From: Acanthosoma haemorrhoidale
Taxonomy: Eukaryota > Arthropoda > Insecta > Hemiptera > Acanthosomatidae
Assembly: GCA_930367205.1 (NCBI GenBank)
Contig: OV884011.1
Span: 138,235,437-138,299,436 of the forward strand
Length of the DNA: 64,000 nt
Direction of reading: 5' to 3'
Positions within the stretch are counted from its first letter, which is position 1. Each line of letters begins with the position of its first letter. The translations under genes and the position numbers were made by a program. Of the stretch, positions 1 to 10,434 are shown in pieces. Under the pieces are notes generated by a model, which saw nothing but the letters and a program-made list of their open reading frames with translations, was not told where the DNA came from and searched no databases.

Positions 1-1
1 T

Positions 2-562
2 TTGAAAGCGTTTCAGAACAAAATCCGCTTGTGGGAGGCACATATGCTGTCTGGTAACAGTTACCATTTCACCACGCTCTCTGCGTATGAAAATATTGCT
101 TACGCTCAATATGCTGAAGAACTCAAGTTACTGTCGGAGCAATTTTCGATCAGATTTAGCGATTTCAAACAGATGGAAGACTGTTTCAATTTATTTGCTA
201 CTCCAACAAAAAGTAATGTACAAAATGCTCCAATACACTTGCAAATGGAGTTGATCGAGATTCAAGAAAACTCACTCCTAAAATCTAAATTTGAAGACGT
301 GGAGTTGTGCGATTTCTACAAAAAATACCTCGAAGAAGACCATTTTCCGCAGCTTAGAAAATTTGCAAGAAGATTGATTTGTGCGTTTGGCAGTACTTAT
401 AAATGCGAACAGTTCTTTTCATTGATGAAAGTTAATAAATCAAAACATCGTACAAGGCTGACTGACGATAATTTGGAAAATTCTTTACGTCTTTGTACCA
501 GTGGAATTAATCCAAACATCGATGAATTAGTTTCCCAAATTCAAGCTCAAGTGTCTCATTGA
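2..562 (+). CDS. hAT-family transposase, C-terminal part (runs off the window's left edge)
   Basis: The frame is open from the first bases to a TGA at 560-562 and has no stops or frameshifts, giving 186 residues of a longer protein. Residues about 95-165 carry the hAT C-terminal dimerisation signature: a leucine/phenylalanine-rich stretch, then FGSTYKCEQFFSLMK, NKSKHRTRLTD and ENSLRL. In known hAT transposases this region completes the RNase-H-like fold and mediates dimerisation. The pattern most resembles the GTF2IRD2/ZBED-like hAT subgroup, common in insects and also domesticated in vertebrates. The true start lies outside the window, so the first codon here is not a start. The terminal inverted repeat 270 bp downstream supports a transposon rather than a host gene. 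The hAT assignment is firm; whether the element is active cannot be judged from this fragment. Confidence 0.85.
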   Translation: MKAFQNKIRLWEAHMLSGNSYHFTTLSAYENIAYAQYAEELKLLSEQFSIRFSDFKQMEDCFNLFATPTKSNVQNAPIHLQMELIEIQENSLLKSKFEDVELCDFYKKYLEEDHFPQLRKFARRLICAFGSTYKCEQFFSLMKVNKSKHRTRLTDDNLENSLRLCTSGINPNIDELVSQIQAQVSH

Positions 563-665
563 TTTCGGTGTCGCTATTTAACTTTCGTAGTTTGTAACAA
601 TTCTAAATTTAACGATTTAATTTAATGCTGTAGGTACCTATTTTTTCATTTCATTTTGTTATTTT

Positions 666-671
666 AATAAA
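666..671 (+). promoter_or_regulatory. AATAAA polyadenylation signal of the hAT gene
   Basis: A canonical AATAAA lies 104 bp after the transposase stop codon and before the terminal repeat, where an insect transposase mRNA would be expected to end. Position and hexamer are seen directly; function is inferred. Confidence 0.5.
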
Positions 672-788
672 TTGTGTTGTAATAACATTGTCGTATTATT
701 TCATGGCTGACTGATATCTATCGCTAAAAATTATGAACACTACTTTAAAATGCACTACTTTTAAACGCGGCCCGCGAACGTATTTGCA

Positions 789-840
789 CACTAAAGTTTG
801 GCCCATAACATGTCAAAGGTTGCCCATACCTGACTTAGAT
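789..840. repeat. 3' terminal inverted repeat of the hAT element plus candidate 8-bp target duplication
   Basis: Read on the reverse strand from 832, the sequence starts CAGGTATGGGCAACCTTTG. This is the usual hAT terminus (CAG followed by a GGGCAA-type motif). A GGCCCGCG motif lies just inside at about 769-776, also common in hAT ends. The element would therefore end at 832. The next eight bases (833-840, acttagat) would be the target duplication; the matching copy lies left of the window and cannot be checked. Confidence 0.65.
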
Positions 841-1306
841 CATTGTATAACCACAACTATCACGATACACTCAGCCCCCTGTAAAATACCTTTGTTATTG
901 TAAACCGGATTTGAACTTAGTTCACTAAATAGTTTATAGAGTCCTATCTTTAGATAATGTAAGGCTGAGACATTAACAGTAGCCATGAGCCGCTTCCTCC
1001 ATGATAGGTTAAATACTCCTTTTAGCCTCTCCACTCCATTCGCTGTGTAAATAACTTTCATCTAGTTATGAACGCTGCTACTTAAAATTATGTTTTTTCT
1101 TTATCAATTAGTATTTAATTTTAAATAGTCATGGTCTGTCAATTAAAATTACTTAATTGTTACCTAAAACAGTGGTAGTCTCGTGATATTGTAAATATAA
1201 AAGTATATCATGAGATCCTGGTACTGTCTTCCTTTTCCATTTATGTCCTCAGCGACTGAGCCCCTGTTTCTCCCTTTCTGGTCTTCGCCAGTTATATAAT
1301 ACTAAT
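841..1306. other. Spacer, nothing recognised
   Basis: AT-rich sequence between the hAT element and the next repeat. A 73-codon reverse-strand frame (840-1061) has no recognisable motif and is probably chance. Confidence 0.5.
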
Positions 1307-1429
1307 TGTTAGCTGAAAAATGTACTTCAGTTGAGACATATGGTCTCACTTTCTTTTGTCCTTTTACATCCCCTCATAACCCTCAGACTACGTGCCTCCG
1401 GCAAAGATCCCAACACTTGTGCTTTAGCC
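1307..1429 (+). repeat. Left copy of a 123-bp direct repeat (LTR-like)
   Basis: Starts TGTTAGCTG and ends GCTTTAGCC. It is repeated with about a dozen differences at 2736-2858 in the same orientation. Both copies contain GAGACATATGGTCTC, itself nearly palindromic, and the block CCTCATAACCCTCAGACTAC. The two copies bracket retroviral-type coding debris, so they may be short LTRs. No primer-binding site or polypurine tract can be seen beside them, so another kind of duplicated repeat remains possible. Confidence 0.55.
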
Positions 1430-1466
1430 TTAAAAATTATATTATATTATATTAAAAAATTATATT

Positions 1467-1727
1467 AATCCAAATGCACTACCCGAGGGAACAAAAATCA
1501 ATCGCGAAGACTTTGTCATTAAAACTCCGACGGGAAAAGCTGATGGTACACATAGTGCAACAATAGACTTATACCCGCTGTTAGGAAAGGTAAAAATGTT
1601 AATATACCCAATCAGGAACCGTTTTGATATTCTGTTAGGATACAAAGCAACAACAGAAAAAGAAAAAAACAAATACACTCAAAATAAGGAAGACGAAACT
1701 AACTATAGTAATGATGGCAAGAAATAG
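1467..1727 (+). pseudogene. Retropepsin-like fragment
   Basis: An open frame of 86 codons with no start codon, closed by TAG at 1725. It reads IKTPTGKADG, then LLGKVKMLIYP, then RFDILLGYKAT. A hydrophobic strand followed by F-D-x-L-L-G matches the second half of errantivirus/Ty3 aspartic proteases. The active-site DTG/DSG half is not visible upstream, so the fragment lacks the catalytic aspartate region. It supports the retroelement call but would not be secure alone. Confidence 0.45.
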
Positions 1728-2136
1728 AATCACTCCCAGTAAAAGATAGTCCAGAATATGACACAATAACTATAGATTTAGAGCAACTTATTCCCCAACA
1801 AGTAGATGAACAGATAATACAAGACGACTTATGTTCTAATAAAGCGACTGCACATTCCCAACGCTCTTCTAATAAGCAAATTTGTGTAGTAAATTACGAC
1901 AAAATATTTAATAAAAAAGGGAAAAAAGGCTATTATTTTCAAAACCGTTTGGAATAACTAGACAAAATAACTAACAAAATAAATCAAAAAAAGAACAATA
2001 TGTTCAAAAATATTATGATGATAAAAGCCTAATAAATGACTTAGTAAAGACAAAAATAATAAAAGATAAGACTGATCGAATAGAAAAACTAAACCAAAAT
2101 CGAAAAGACATTCTGACAATTTATAATGAACAATTA

Positions 2137-2343
2137 ATGATAAAAACTAGTACCCATGGAAAGCATGATAATTCTTATGAACCAGTAGTAAAATATAGAG
2201 ATAAAAATGAAATAAATAAATCGCATGCTAACAATATTAAACAATCTCGCAACAAACTGACACATCGAAAATATGTTTCACATAACAATAAAGACACTTG
2301 TGCTGATTCGGACAATTCTATGGATTGCAAAAACTTCTCTTAA
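2137..2343 (+). pseudogene. Integrase-tail-like fragment
   Basis: Open for 68 codons and very rich in Lys, Asn and Ser. The motif RNKLTHRKY resembles the KLxPRY segment found near the C-terminus of errantivirus integrases. It sits downstream of the protease-like frame and upstream of the envelope-like frame, as expected for an integrase tail. It is short and of low complexity, so this identification is weak. Confidence 0.3.
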
Positions 2344-2430
2344 AGTAACTAACCTGACTAACATTAACGGAATGTTACACTACACATTATGCAATGTAAA
2401 AGTAATCGAAAAATACTTCTAAACATACCA

Positions 2431-2433
<3 letters not shown>

Positions 2434-2463
<30 letters not shown>
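2434..2463. repeat. (TA)n microsatellite
   Basis: Fourteen or so uninterrupted TA units inside the degraded LTR element. Such runs are prone to slippage. Confidence 0.9.
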
Positions 2464-2466
<3 letters not shown>

Positions 2467-2535
2467 ATGTATAAGCCTATTATAGTCAGAACTAACCAAT
2501 ATACAAAAAACATACTCTACTCTATAATAACTTAA

Positions 2536-2730
2536 CAAACCTACCCTCTGATAGTAGATATGATACCTGAAACCAAGATTAAAATTGACCTATTGAGAAA
2601 TCATAATAGAAGACAAAGACGTGGATTGATAAATGGACTAGGAACGGCTATTAGCTAACTAACTGGTACTATGGACGCTACGGACAAACAACATTATGAC
2701 AATGTCATAAGTGAAGTTTATGAAGTTTAA
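2536..2730 (+). pseudogene. Errantivirus envelope-like fragment around the cleavage site
   Basis: The frame contains the basic run RRQRR directly followed by GLINGLGTAI. Known insect errantivirus envelope proteins have the same arrangement: a host protease cleavage site followed by a fusion peptide starting GL(I/F)N. An in-frame TAA at 2656-2658 stops the reading ten residues after the site. The same frame then continues for 23 codons in the family style (TGTMDATDKQHYDNVI) and ends at 2730. The signal peptide, most of both subunits and the membrane anchor are absent, so no functional protein can result. This is an old, broken genomic copy. Confidence 0.55.
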
Positions 2731-2735
2731 ATTAG

Positions 2736-2858
2736 TGTTAGCTGGAACATGTACTTCAGTTGAGACATATGGTCTCACTTTCCTTTGTTCTTTTACATCC
2801 CCTCATAACCCTCAGACTACCTGCCTCCGGCAAAGATCCCAACAGTTGTGCTTTAGCC
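2736..2858 (+). repeat. Right copy of the 123-bp direct repeat (LTR-like)
   Basis: Partner of 1307-1429. It starts TGTTAGCTGG five bases after the envelope-like frame closes. No polypurine tract precedes it. Confidence 0.55.
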
Positions 2859-2879
2859 AAAGCCAAAGAATGTCCTAGT

Positions 2880-4337
2880 GCTGTAATTCATTAATATTTG
2901 TATATATACCAGTGTTTTGATTGTTATTCATAATAAAGTTTATTAAATACTCTCCTCAAACAAGATTATTTAAATGCCGCATGGGGCGAGGGATATGGGG
3001 GGGGGGTGGCACGGCTTCCAGCAGTACCAAAAGATTTTTAGGTGCATTGTCTTTTAAGGAGAAGGGTTCCTGGGCAGAATGCGGATTAAATAATATTGTA
3101 CGAATATTGGTATAGATGAGAATTGTCCATAGAACTGGATGAATTCTTACATCACAATTAATAATCCTGTCCAAGCCAATTATAATTTTTCAAATAAATA
3201 TCTTAATAAATATAATCTGTGTAAGTAAACATCGTTGCAGAATGTTGAGTGAGTACCCTATAATCTGGGGTTAGATTTCCTCGACGCAACTAGGCAAACA
3301 GAACGAGACGATGGGGTCGAACCAACACTAAAGTATCAAACCATTGGAGCCTCCCGATTGCTCGGTTATCTCCGTTATCATAAATTCGTTCAAAATGGGC
3401 CTGTGAGTCAGTTGCGGCCTTACTCAACGCTCCCCATAGGCGGCATAAATACTCAACAGAAATTTACAATCCTCTTTCGGGCTTCGGATCCAATTTACTG
3501 CTATTGGTAAAACGGCTTAATATTTGCCCGAATCGAATCTAACTGTAACACGTCACTTGCTCTAGATCTATCTATAAAGTATGAGAAGCTAGTTTCAAAT
3601 ATTTTGCTGCCCATAGCGAAATGTTATTCTGTTGTGCCATTATTAAGCAAAGTAATGCTCGGACGTGTTTTGTCAAATTGTGGCCATTGTGTGTCCAATA
3701 TCCCATGCTCTGGAGAAGAATTTACTGACTTGAGGGTTCAACATAGTGGTAGACACAGTTATCCCTAAAAATGAAACTAAAGCGTAATCTCACTGAATAA
3801 TAAGAGTTTGCTAACCAAAGACAAGGTGGTGAAATGTGTCCAAAGACGCCAAGAGTTTGCCCTGGACACCAAACTAAATTTCTGATATATAAAAGAGGTA
3901 AGTAGCAGTCACTACTTTTGGAAGAAGCCCAAACTAGTTCGTTACTAAGCAATGTATTAATGTATACATTACATGCATATATGTACATACACATATAATA
4001 TAATATATTACACTGTGTGTGGTTTCGAGCTCATTTAAAATGTACCAAACAACATAAATGATTCTTGACCAATTCTTTTCTATTTCTGGCATGTCCAAAT
4101 GTGGTAAAAGATGATTTTTTTATCACGTATTTACCGCTTACCACTGGACCTAAATATTGGAAATCATTCAATTTAAATTGTTTCAGATGATATAAATGAA
4201 AATTACGAAAAAAAAAATTATCTTTAGTTAAATAATCTTTGTTGAGGAGAGTATTTTAAAAGAAAAGAAAGAAAAGCTCTATTATGAAATACAAGCAAAA
4301 CACTGGTATATACAAATATTAAGAGTTATATTACGAC
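2880..4337. mobile_element. 1.46-kb element with imperfect ~100-bp terminal inverted repeats
   Basis: The left arm (2880-2974) and right arm (4227-4337, read in reverse) share two long blocks: TTAATATTTGTATATA then CCAGTGTTTTG, and AAATACTCTCCTCAA then GATTATTTAA. Between the blocks the right arm has about 13 extra bases. No transposase-like frame lies between the arms; the longest reverse-strand frame (3722-3994) has no known motif. This is best read as a non-autonomous DNA transposon or foldback element. Exact ends and a target duplication are not clear. A run of ten G (2997-3006) follows the left arm. Confidence 0.6.
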
Positions 4338-7230
4338 ATACTGGGTCGGGTGTTTCGGGACTAGTGTCTGAGAGACAAGTGTGAACAAGTGGGGACTGGA
4401 ACTAAAGCTGAGACTTATGTGAATATGAGAAGGGTTGTTTCAGGAATTGGGAGGGATGCGGTCGCTTACTTAAAAAATAACAAGAAACACCAGTAACTTC
4501 CATGAAGTCCCGAGACAGGTATACAATAGATGGGACTTTTACCCTTATATATAATATTAGAATTACAATATTCTTAGAATTATATAACTTTTGATGTTTC
4601 AGAAAGCTGACAGTTATGATCAAAACACATTTATTTGTCATATCCACATTAATTTCTTTTTATTTTTACGAAAAATCTCCTTTAGAAAACATTATGAAAG
4701 GAAAATGTAATTAATTAATATTAAACTTATTTCAAATCCATCATCAAACTCACTAGATTTTGATTTATCACTAGATTCAAACTCACTAGAACACACGCAA
4801 AATGTCAAGTTAATCCTCTTGGTATTTATTTGTATGACAACGAATGATAGTTGAAAAGTTTTATTTATTTAATACAAATTACGATGAGATGCTAAAAGGA
4901 GATGTGAAACAAGGCATCGCTGCCCGAGTATGAAGGTCATTCATTGAACTTTGTACGTCATTTCCAATAAACATGCATGTAGTATGGTAATATAAAAACT
5001 AACAAAATTTGTAGCAAATATCAATAGAATTCTATATTGGGGGAGGGAGACGCTTTCTGTCCAAACATGTATGCAGTCGTTCATATCTTTCATCTTGATG
5101 TCTGTATAATTATTCTTCGACTGTGGTCACAAAATGATTCACTCGAATTGATATTATGAAGTTGTGTACCAAACTATAGCCATGTTCCATATCTACATGT
5201 GTTGTATACTTTTTGGCTATCGAATAATAGCAGGAACTACGTGAGAGGGGAGGGGGGAACAACGTGGAAAAATCCAATCGTGGTTTACTAAATTTTAGAA
5301 TTTTTCAATTCACAACTCAAGATAAATTTAAGATTTTTTAAAACTTTTTTCCAGTGCTTAATCACACTTTAAACAAGTTAAAAAAAAGGTACATTAGATA
5401 TTTTAAAAAAGTGCTAAAACCGAAAAAATAAATAAAATTCATGTAATTAAGTAATATTAATCCTTAAAGCTATTTCAATAGGCATCGTTTATTTATTACC
5501 GTGTGTGGTAAATTTAAAATGAATTAGTTCAAAAGTGCGCCATCTGTCCTTTTAGCCAATCATATCATAAAAATGTAATAATCTCAATTACATTATCATC
5601 AAAACTGTTCTTTTACTTGATATGCTCTTCTTTAGGTTTATATTTTTTAAAAATGAATCAAGTCAAGAGTGAGGTATCACACAATTAATGTTTTCTTTAC
5701 TGTTGAGTGAACGGTATTATTGGCAGATTTAATGAATTTCTTATAATAATAGTACGCTAAATCCCCAGTATCACGATATCACGATTGGTAATTTGGTACC
5801 TTCTTGATATGATAGGAACTGTTTTTTTTAAATACATATATTTTAATAATTATCAACTCTTCACATTGTTCATAAGGTATCTTTTATTGTATGCATCTGT
5901 TCAGTGTCAAATATAATGTTTATACAAAATATCGACAAATATTTAATTGATTTAGTAAATTTATGAAGGACCCGTCTATATTTTTCATAAGCATTTTGGT
6001 TTTTAGAAACATAAGGCTATTACATTTAATTGTCATATTAGATATTATTCCTCAAACAAATTACTGTGTAAGATTAAGGTATAGACAAGATTGACTTCTT
6101 GTCTTCAAGAAAACAACGCGAATCTCAAGTTAATCACAGCTTTGAGTTTTAATGTCTGCCCTAATCAAAAGTACTTACAATTTTATTATTTGAATGCCTG
6201 GCAATTAATTAGTTATTGTCACTCTCACTTGTTTTAATGAGATTTTTTCCTCCAAATGACAAATAGGACCTCTATGTGAAATTTCATGTATCTAATTTGA
6301 ATTGGGGATATTTCAAAGAGTAATGACAGACAAGCAGACACAAGGACAAAAAGTTTTTGGTTTTGAAAAATTAACGACTAAAAATCAGAATTGGTGTAAA
6401 AAAAATAGTGACATTTTATTCTATGATTCCATCTTAACAAATTATTCGTAAGTAATAAAAATATTTTTATGGTTTATTCTTCTTCTAAGAAAAAAATATC
6501 AGAAGAAAAAAGTAAACTGTATTATTTAAAACGAATATCTAAAAGTTACAAAATTTATTTGTAGTATGGTCCCGTTGAATAGAAACTGTTAAATTATGGA
6601 AATTATATACAAACTGCCTTATTAGTTCTCGGTACAATAGGTTGGAGCCGAGCCAAAGATATCTTTGCCCTTATCAAAATAGCGCTGTGCCCGGTTAGCC
6701 AGCGGTATATCCCGCACAACTTGCAGCCTCAGCCTTTTTTCCAATTTCTACGAGTATCTGTGTCTCTTGTCCTTATAACCTCTTTTCTTTTTTTGGAGGG
6801 GGGGGGGCTTTTAGGGCATGGGAGGCAGTACAGCTGGCTAAATATTGACCACAAAAAACCTATTGAAATCGGCTTCAAAAATTTGTTTTTCTGAGTTATT
6901 TTGGATTTGAAAATTATTCGAAGGTTAATACCACCAGAATGTAATATTTTGAATCTCTTCAAGTATCTTCATTCATGGTCAGTTTGACCTGATATGTTAA
7001 AAGAGTATTTGCTAAAACCGTAGAGGTTCTAGTATAAATATTTATGGTGGTAATTAGATAAAATAAAAAAAGGAAAAAAGGGTCGTACTTATATTAATTG
7101 GCCAACATCTCTCGGTTTTTCAAAATTATTATTGTCAATACTAACTATAGGTTTAACTTCCTGATTTGTTCCATGGTTGAGAACTTAGTATTGAGTACAG
7201 GTGTTAAAAATAAATTTTTGTTTCCTAATT
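4338..7230. other. AT-rich spacer, nothing recognised
   Basis: Long A/T tracts and short chance frames. A run of ten G at 6798-6807 is the only strong compositional oddity. I see no gene, RNA or clear repeat. Confidence 0.5.
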
Positions 7231-7241
7231 ATAACACCTAA

Positions 7242-7795
7242 GGTCGAGAAGATATACGACCTAACAAACCTGTACTACAGAAGGGTACAGGTTAAAAAAC
7301 CGTATCCCAAACGCGATATGGTCCAGTGCCATAACTGTCAGGCATATGGGCACACAAAATCTTACTGACTCCACCCTCCCAGGTGTGTTAAGTGCAGTAG
7401 GCAGCACAAAAGCAAATTGTGCAAAAAGCCCCTGAAATCGGCTGCGGTATGAGTGCTATGCCAGCAAGGACATCCGGCCAACTACAAGGGCTGCGAGGCC
7501 TGCAGAACGCTGGAGAGAACAACGTCATCAGCCAGAAGAGGAAAAACTAGTAACAAGAAGCGGTCCAGCCAAACATTTGAGGCCTTCTGTCTCTTTCGCC
7601 GATGCCGTTCACAACAGAGAGCAGTCACAGGCACCGCCCACTCCCTGTCCGCAAGATCACCTTTCCCAGCATTCCATTCATCCCGTTAACCATCAAGCTC
7701 AATCCCATCCTCAACCACACATCTCGCATATTCCTTCGCCTTCAAGTTCTTCGGATCTCACCAGCCTATTAACCTCATTCCTTACAGAGTAGAGA
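7242..7795 (+). pseudogene. LINE-A ORF1: nucleic-acid-binding gag with three CCHC knuckles
   Basis: The frame reads EKIYDLTNLYYRRVQV, then three zinc knuckles: CHNCQAYGHTKSY-stop, CVKCSRQHKSKLC and stop-VLCQQGHPANYKGC. This is the gag layout of Jockey and X-element retrotransposons (PRE_C2HC-type), where the protein coats the element RNA. Both stops (about 7368 and 7450) are TGA codons standing exactly where a zinc-binding Cys should be; LINE-A copy 2 has Cys at the first. A frameshift near 7577 moves the reading into a second frame (SVSFADAVHNREQ... to SLLTSFLTE), the usual Ser/Pro/His-rich ORF1 tail, which stops at 7792. The N-terminal domain is missing through 5' truncation. Confidence 0.8.
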
Positions 7796-7870
7796 ACCCT
7801 AATTACCCCTCTCATTTCCCTCCTTACAAATCTTGTCTCCTACCATATCCCCGTTAAACAAAATTCATAA

Positions 7871-10212
7871 GTGGATCCTTCCGACTCCTTATCCATTCTC
7901 CTTTGGAATGCGAATGGTGTTCGCACCCACACTAACGAACTAATAGTACTACTCCACTACAAAAACATCGACGTAGCTCTCATTACTGAAAAAAGACTTA
8001 CGAGTAAACGACCATTTACCGTTCGACAGTACCAAACTTACCGAACTGATCAACCAGATGGAAGAGCTCATGTCCATAACTCCATATCCCACCACATAGT
8101 TCCTCTAGTAGCACATGATTTCCTTCAGTCCACTGCAGTGTCAATCACCACCTTCACTTTTCCCCTTACACTAGCATCAGTGTACTGCCCTCCCAATAAA
8201 TCCATTTCCGACTCCCAATTCATCTCCTTTCTAGACTCCATCGAACATCGTTTCCTTGTGGGTGGGGACTTCAATGCGAAGCACCAACACTAGGGGTCAA
8301 GATCCACAAATATACGAGAACGTGCTTTGCTGTATGCACTCACACGGAAACATTGCTCCACTATCACTCCTGACACAGCCACCTATTGGCCATCTGATCT
8401 CAACCGAAATCGTGATCTCCTTAACTTTTTTTTTTTGCAATAGTTTAGAAACACTAAACTACTCACTCACGCGCCTTGATGACCTCTCCTCTGATCATAG
8501 CCCTTTATTATTAACCATTTCCCTAAGAAAAACTCACAAACTGCCTCCTTCTTCATTTATTAAAGGCCCAGTTGACTGGGACCACTTTCGCCAGCTACTT
8601 ACAGAGTCCGTAAACCTCAAATTGTCCCTGAAAACATCCCAAGACCTAGACGATGCAGTGCATTCTTTCACTATTCTGGTCCAGACGTCGGCTTAGGAGA
8701 CATCGTCACCCAAACATTCACAATCATAATCGTTTACCTCAGCATCTCAAAGATCTAATCCAATCCAAACGCGACCCCAGAACAGTGTGGCAAAGATCCC
8801 AGCATCCTGCTGATCGCCGCTGGAACAATCAGTACTGCCGATTGGTAAAGCGGCGATTGGCATCCTTCCGTTCCGATTCTTTCAATTCCTACCTCTCCTC
8901 TCTGTCTACCAGGGATAACTTCTTGTGGAATGTAACTAAAAAAATCCTAAAGTATCAACCTGTTTCACATCCACTCCGTCGTGATGATTGGTACTGAGCG
9001 GCTTCGGATGGGGATAGGTCGGAGGAATTTGCTCTGCATCTTACCCATACATTCACACCTCACCTTTCTCATCAAAGCCATACTCACAGCACAACTGTGG
9101 AAGATTTCCTCACTTCACCTATTCCTCTCTCTCTTCCACCAAAAGCCGTTAATCCCTCTGAGGTCAAATATCTTCTGAAAAACTTACCTTACCGAAAATC
9201 CCCTGGATATGATCTCCTTACTTCTCAAACAACTTCCTCCTAAAGCCTTAATCTTTTTAACCTATACATATGCATTATCCGAACGACACACTTTCCTCTC
9301 CTCTGGAAACATTCCATTATTGTCCTATTCGCCAAACCCGGTAAACCACCCAAAGACGCCTCATCTTACCGTCCAATTAGCCTACTCCCTACCCTCTCAA
9401 AAATATTTGAGAAACTCCTACTAAAATGTTTACATCCAATTGTTGAATCCAAAAACCTTTTTCCCACACACCAGTTTGGTTTCCGCCAACGACATTCCAC
9501 TGCTCAATAAAGCCTTCGCGTTGTTGATCACATCTCCTCAGCCCCTAAAACCTAACATTATTGCACTGCTGCCTTTCTTGATATAGCTCAAGCTTTTGAC
9601 AGGGTTTGGCACGCAGGTTTGCTCTACAAGATCAAAAGATATTTACCACAGACCCTTTTCCTAATCCTACAGTCCTACCTTTCAAACCGCTTCTTCCAAG
9701 TCCACTGTGGTTTAGAATACTCTAACTGCTATCCCATAAATGCAGGAGTTCCACAGGGCAGTGTCCTGGGCCCCATCTACTATAGCCTATACACCCCTGA
9801 TGTCCCCTCTACTCCCAATACCTTCTTGGCCACATTTTCAGATGACAATGCAGTCTTGTCATCCCACCCAGACCCCGACATAGCATCCCATAACCTTCAA
9901 AAACACCTTGACGAGATCGAGTATTGGTGCAATCAATGGCGGATCAAAGTTAATGAAGCAAAATGCTCCCTCATTACCTTCACCCTTTGTCGCAAGTCTT
10001 CTCCACTAATTTATTTTAATTCTATTCCTCTCCCTGTATCCGAAACAGCACGGTACTTAGGCTTCCATCTTGACAAACGACTGACCTGGAACCCACATAC
10101 GAGACTAAAAAGACAAGAACTAAACAGACGCTTTGGACAACTGTACAGACTACTTCAAAGGACATCCCATCTCTCAATAGAAAATAAACTACTAATAAAA
10201 AAAAAACTATAA
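7871..10212 (+). pseudogene. LINE-A ORF2: AP endonuclease plus reverse transcriptase, frameshifted
   Basis: In order: the endonuclease start ILLWNANGV (about 7895), ALITEKRL, VYCPP and GGDFNAKHQH, with a frameshift near 8280; SSDHSPLLL, the catalytic-His region, near 8495; a linker; RT with YRKSPGYDLL, then SYRPISLLPTLSKIFEKLL, QFGFRQRHST, AFLDIAQAFDRVWH, AGVPQGSVLGP, the catalytic box FSDDNAVL (about 9837) and RYLGFHLDKRLTW. At least four frameshifts and several stops interrupt it. The protein would nick target DNA and copy the element RNA. The inverted copy at 26.6 kb reads FADDTAVL at the same place, so the Ser in the catalytic box here is probably a mutation. The reading ends in an A-rich run at 10195-10207 before the thumb and C-terminal tail. 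Confidence 0.85.
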
Positions 10213-10434
10213 CAATTACTGGTTTGATTCCTTTCCGTGGGTTATGACCAATATGCTAGCCATTTACAACGTTTTGTATTTGCCACATACTTGATTTAAA
10301 ATGTTTGAAATGCCTTAACAAATAAATAGAAGTATTTTAATCACAAAGGCCATATTTTTTTCCCTAATTTAAGCACAAGGCAGATTGTAATTTTATCTTA
10401 ATAAAATTGATTGAAACCAAAAAAAAAAAAAAAA

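Larger units (their letters stand above)
1307..2858 (+). mobile_element. Degraded errantivirus-like LTR retroelement
   Basis: Between two 123-bp direct repeats lie, in the normal Ty3/gypsy-errantivirus order, a protease-like frame (1467-1727), Lys/Asn-rich pol-like debris ending in an integrase-tail-like frame (2137-2343), and an envelope-like frame (2536-2730). There is no room for reverse transcriptase or RNase H, so those were lost by internal deletion. Each surviving frame is short and closed by stops, and the envelope piece ends a few bases before the right repeat. The element cannot code for its own movement. The class rests mainly on the envelope cleavage motif and the FDILLG protease motif, each short, so the assignment is moderate. 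Confidence 0.55.
7231..10434 (+). mobile_element. LINE-A copy 1: Jockey/X-element-like non-LTR retrotransposon, decayed
   Basis: This is the longest LINE-A copy. It is 5' truncated inside the gag-like ORF1, then has ORF1 zinc knuckles, a short gap, ORF2 with endonuclease and reverse transcriptase, and finally the family 3' end (AAGGCAGATTGTAATTTTATCTTAATAAA) with a run of 16 A (10419-10434). The ORF2 tail found in other copies is missing. Instead, 10213-10373 holds about 160 bp that matches no other LINE-A copy here. Many stops and frameshifts make it inactive. No target duplication is obvious. Confidence 0.85.

Noticed and set aside
3722..3994. 90-codon reverse frame inside the 2.88-4.34 kb inverted-repeat element as a possible transposase
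   Set aside because: No DDE-type motif, DNA-binding domain or known family; composition is that of a chance frame.
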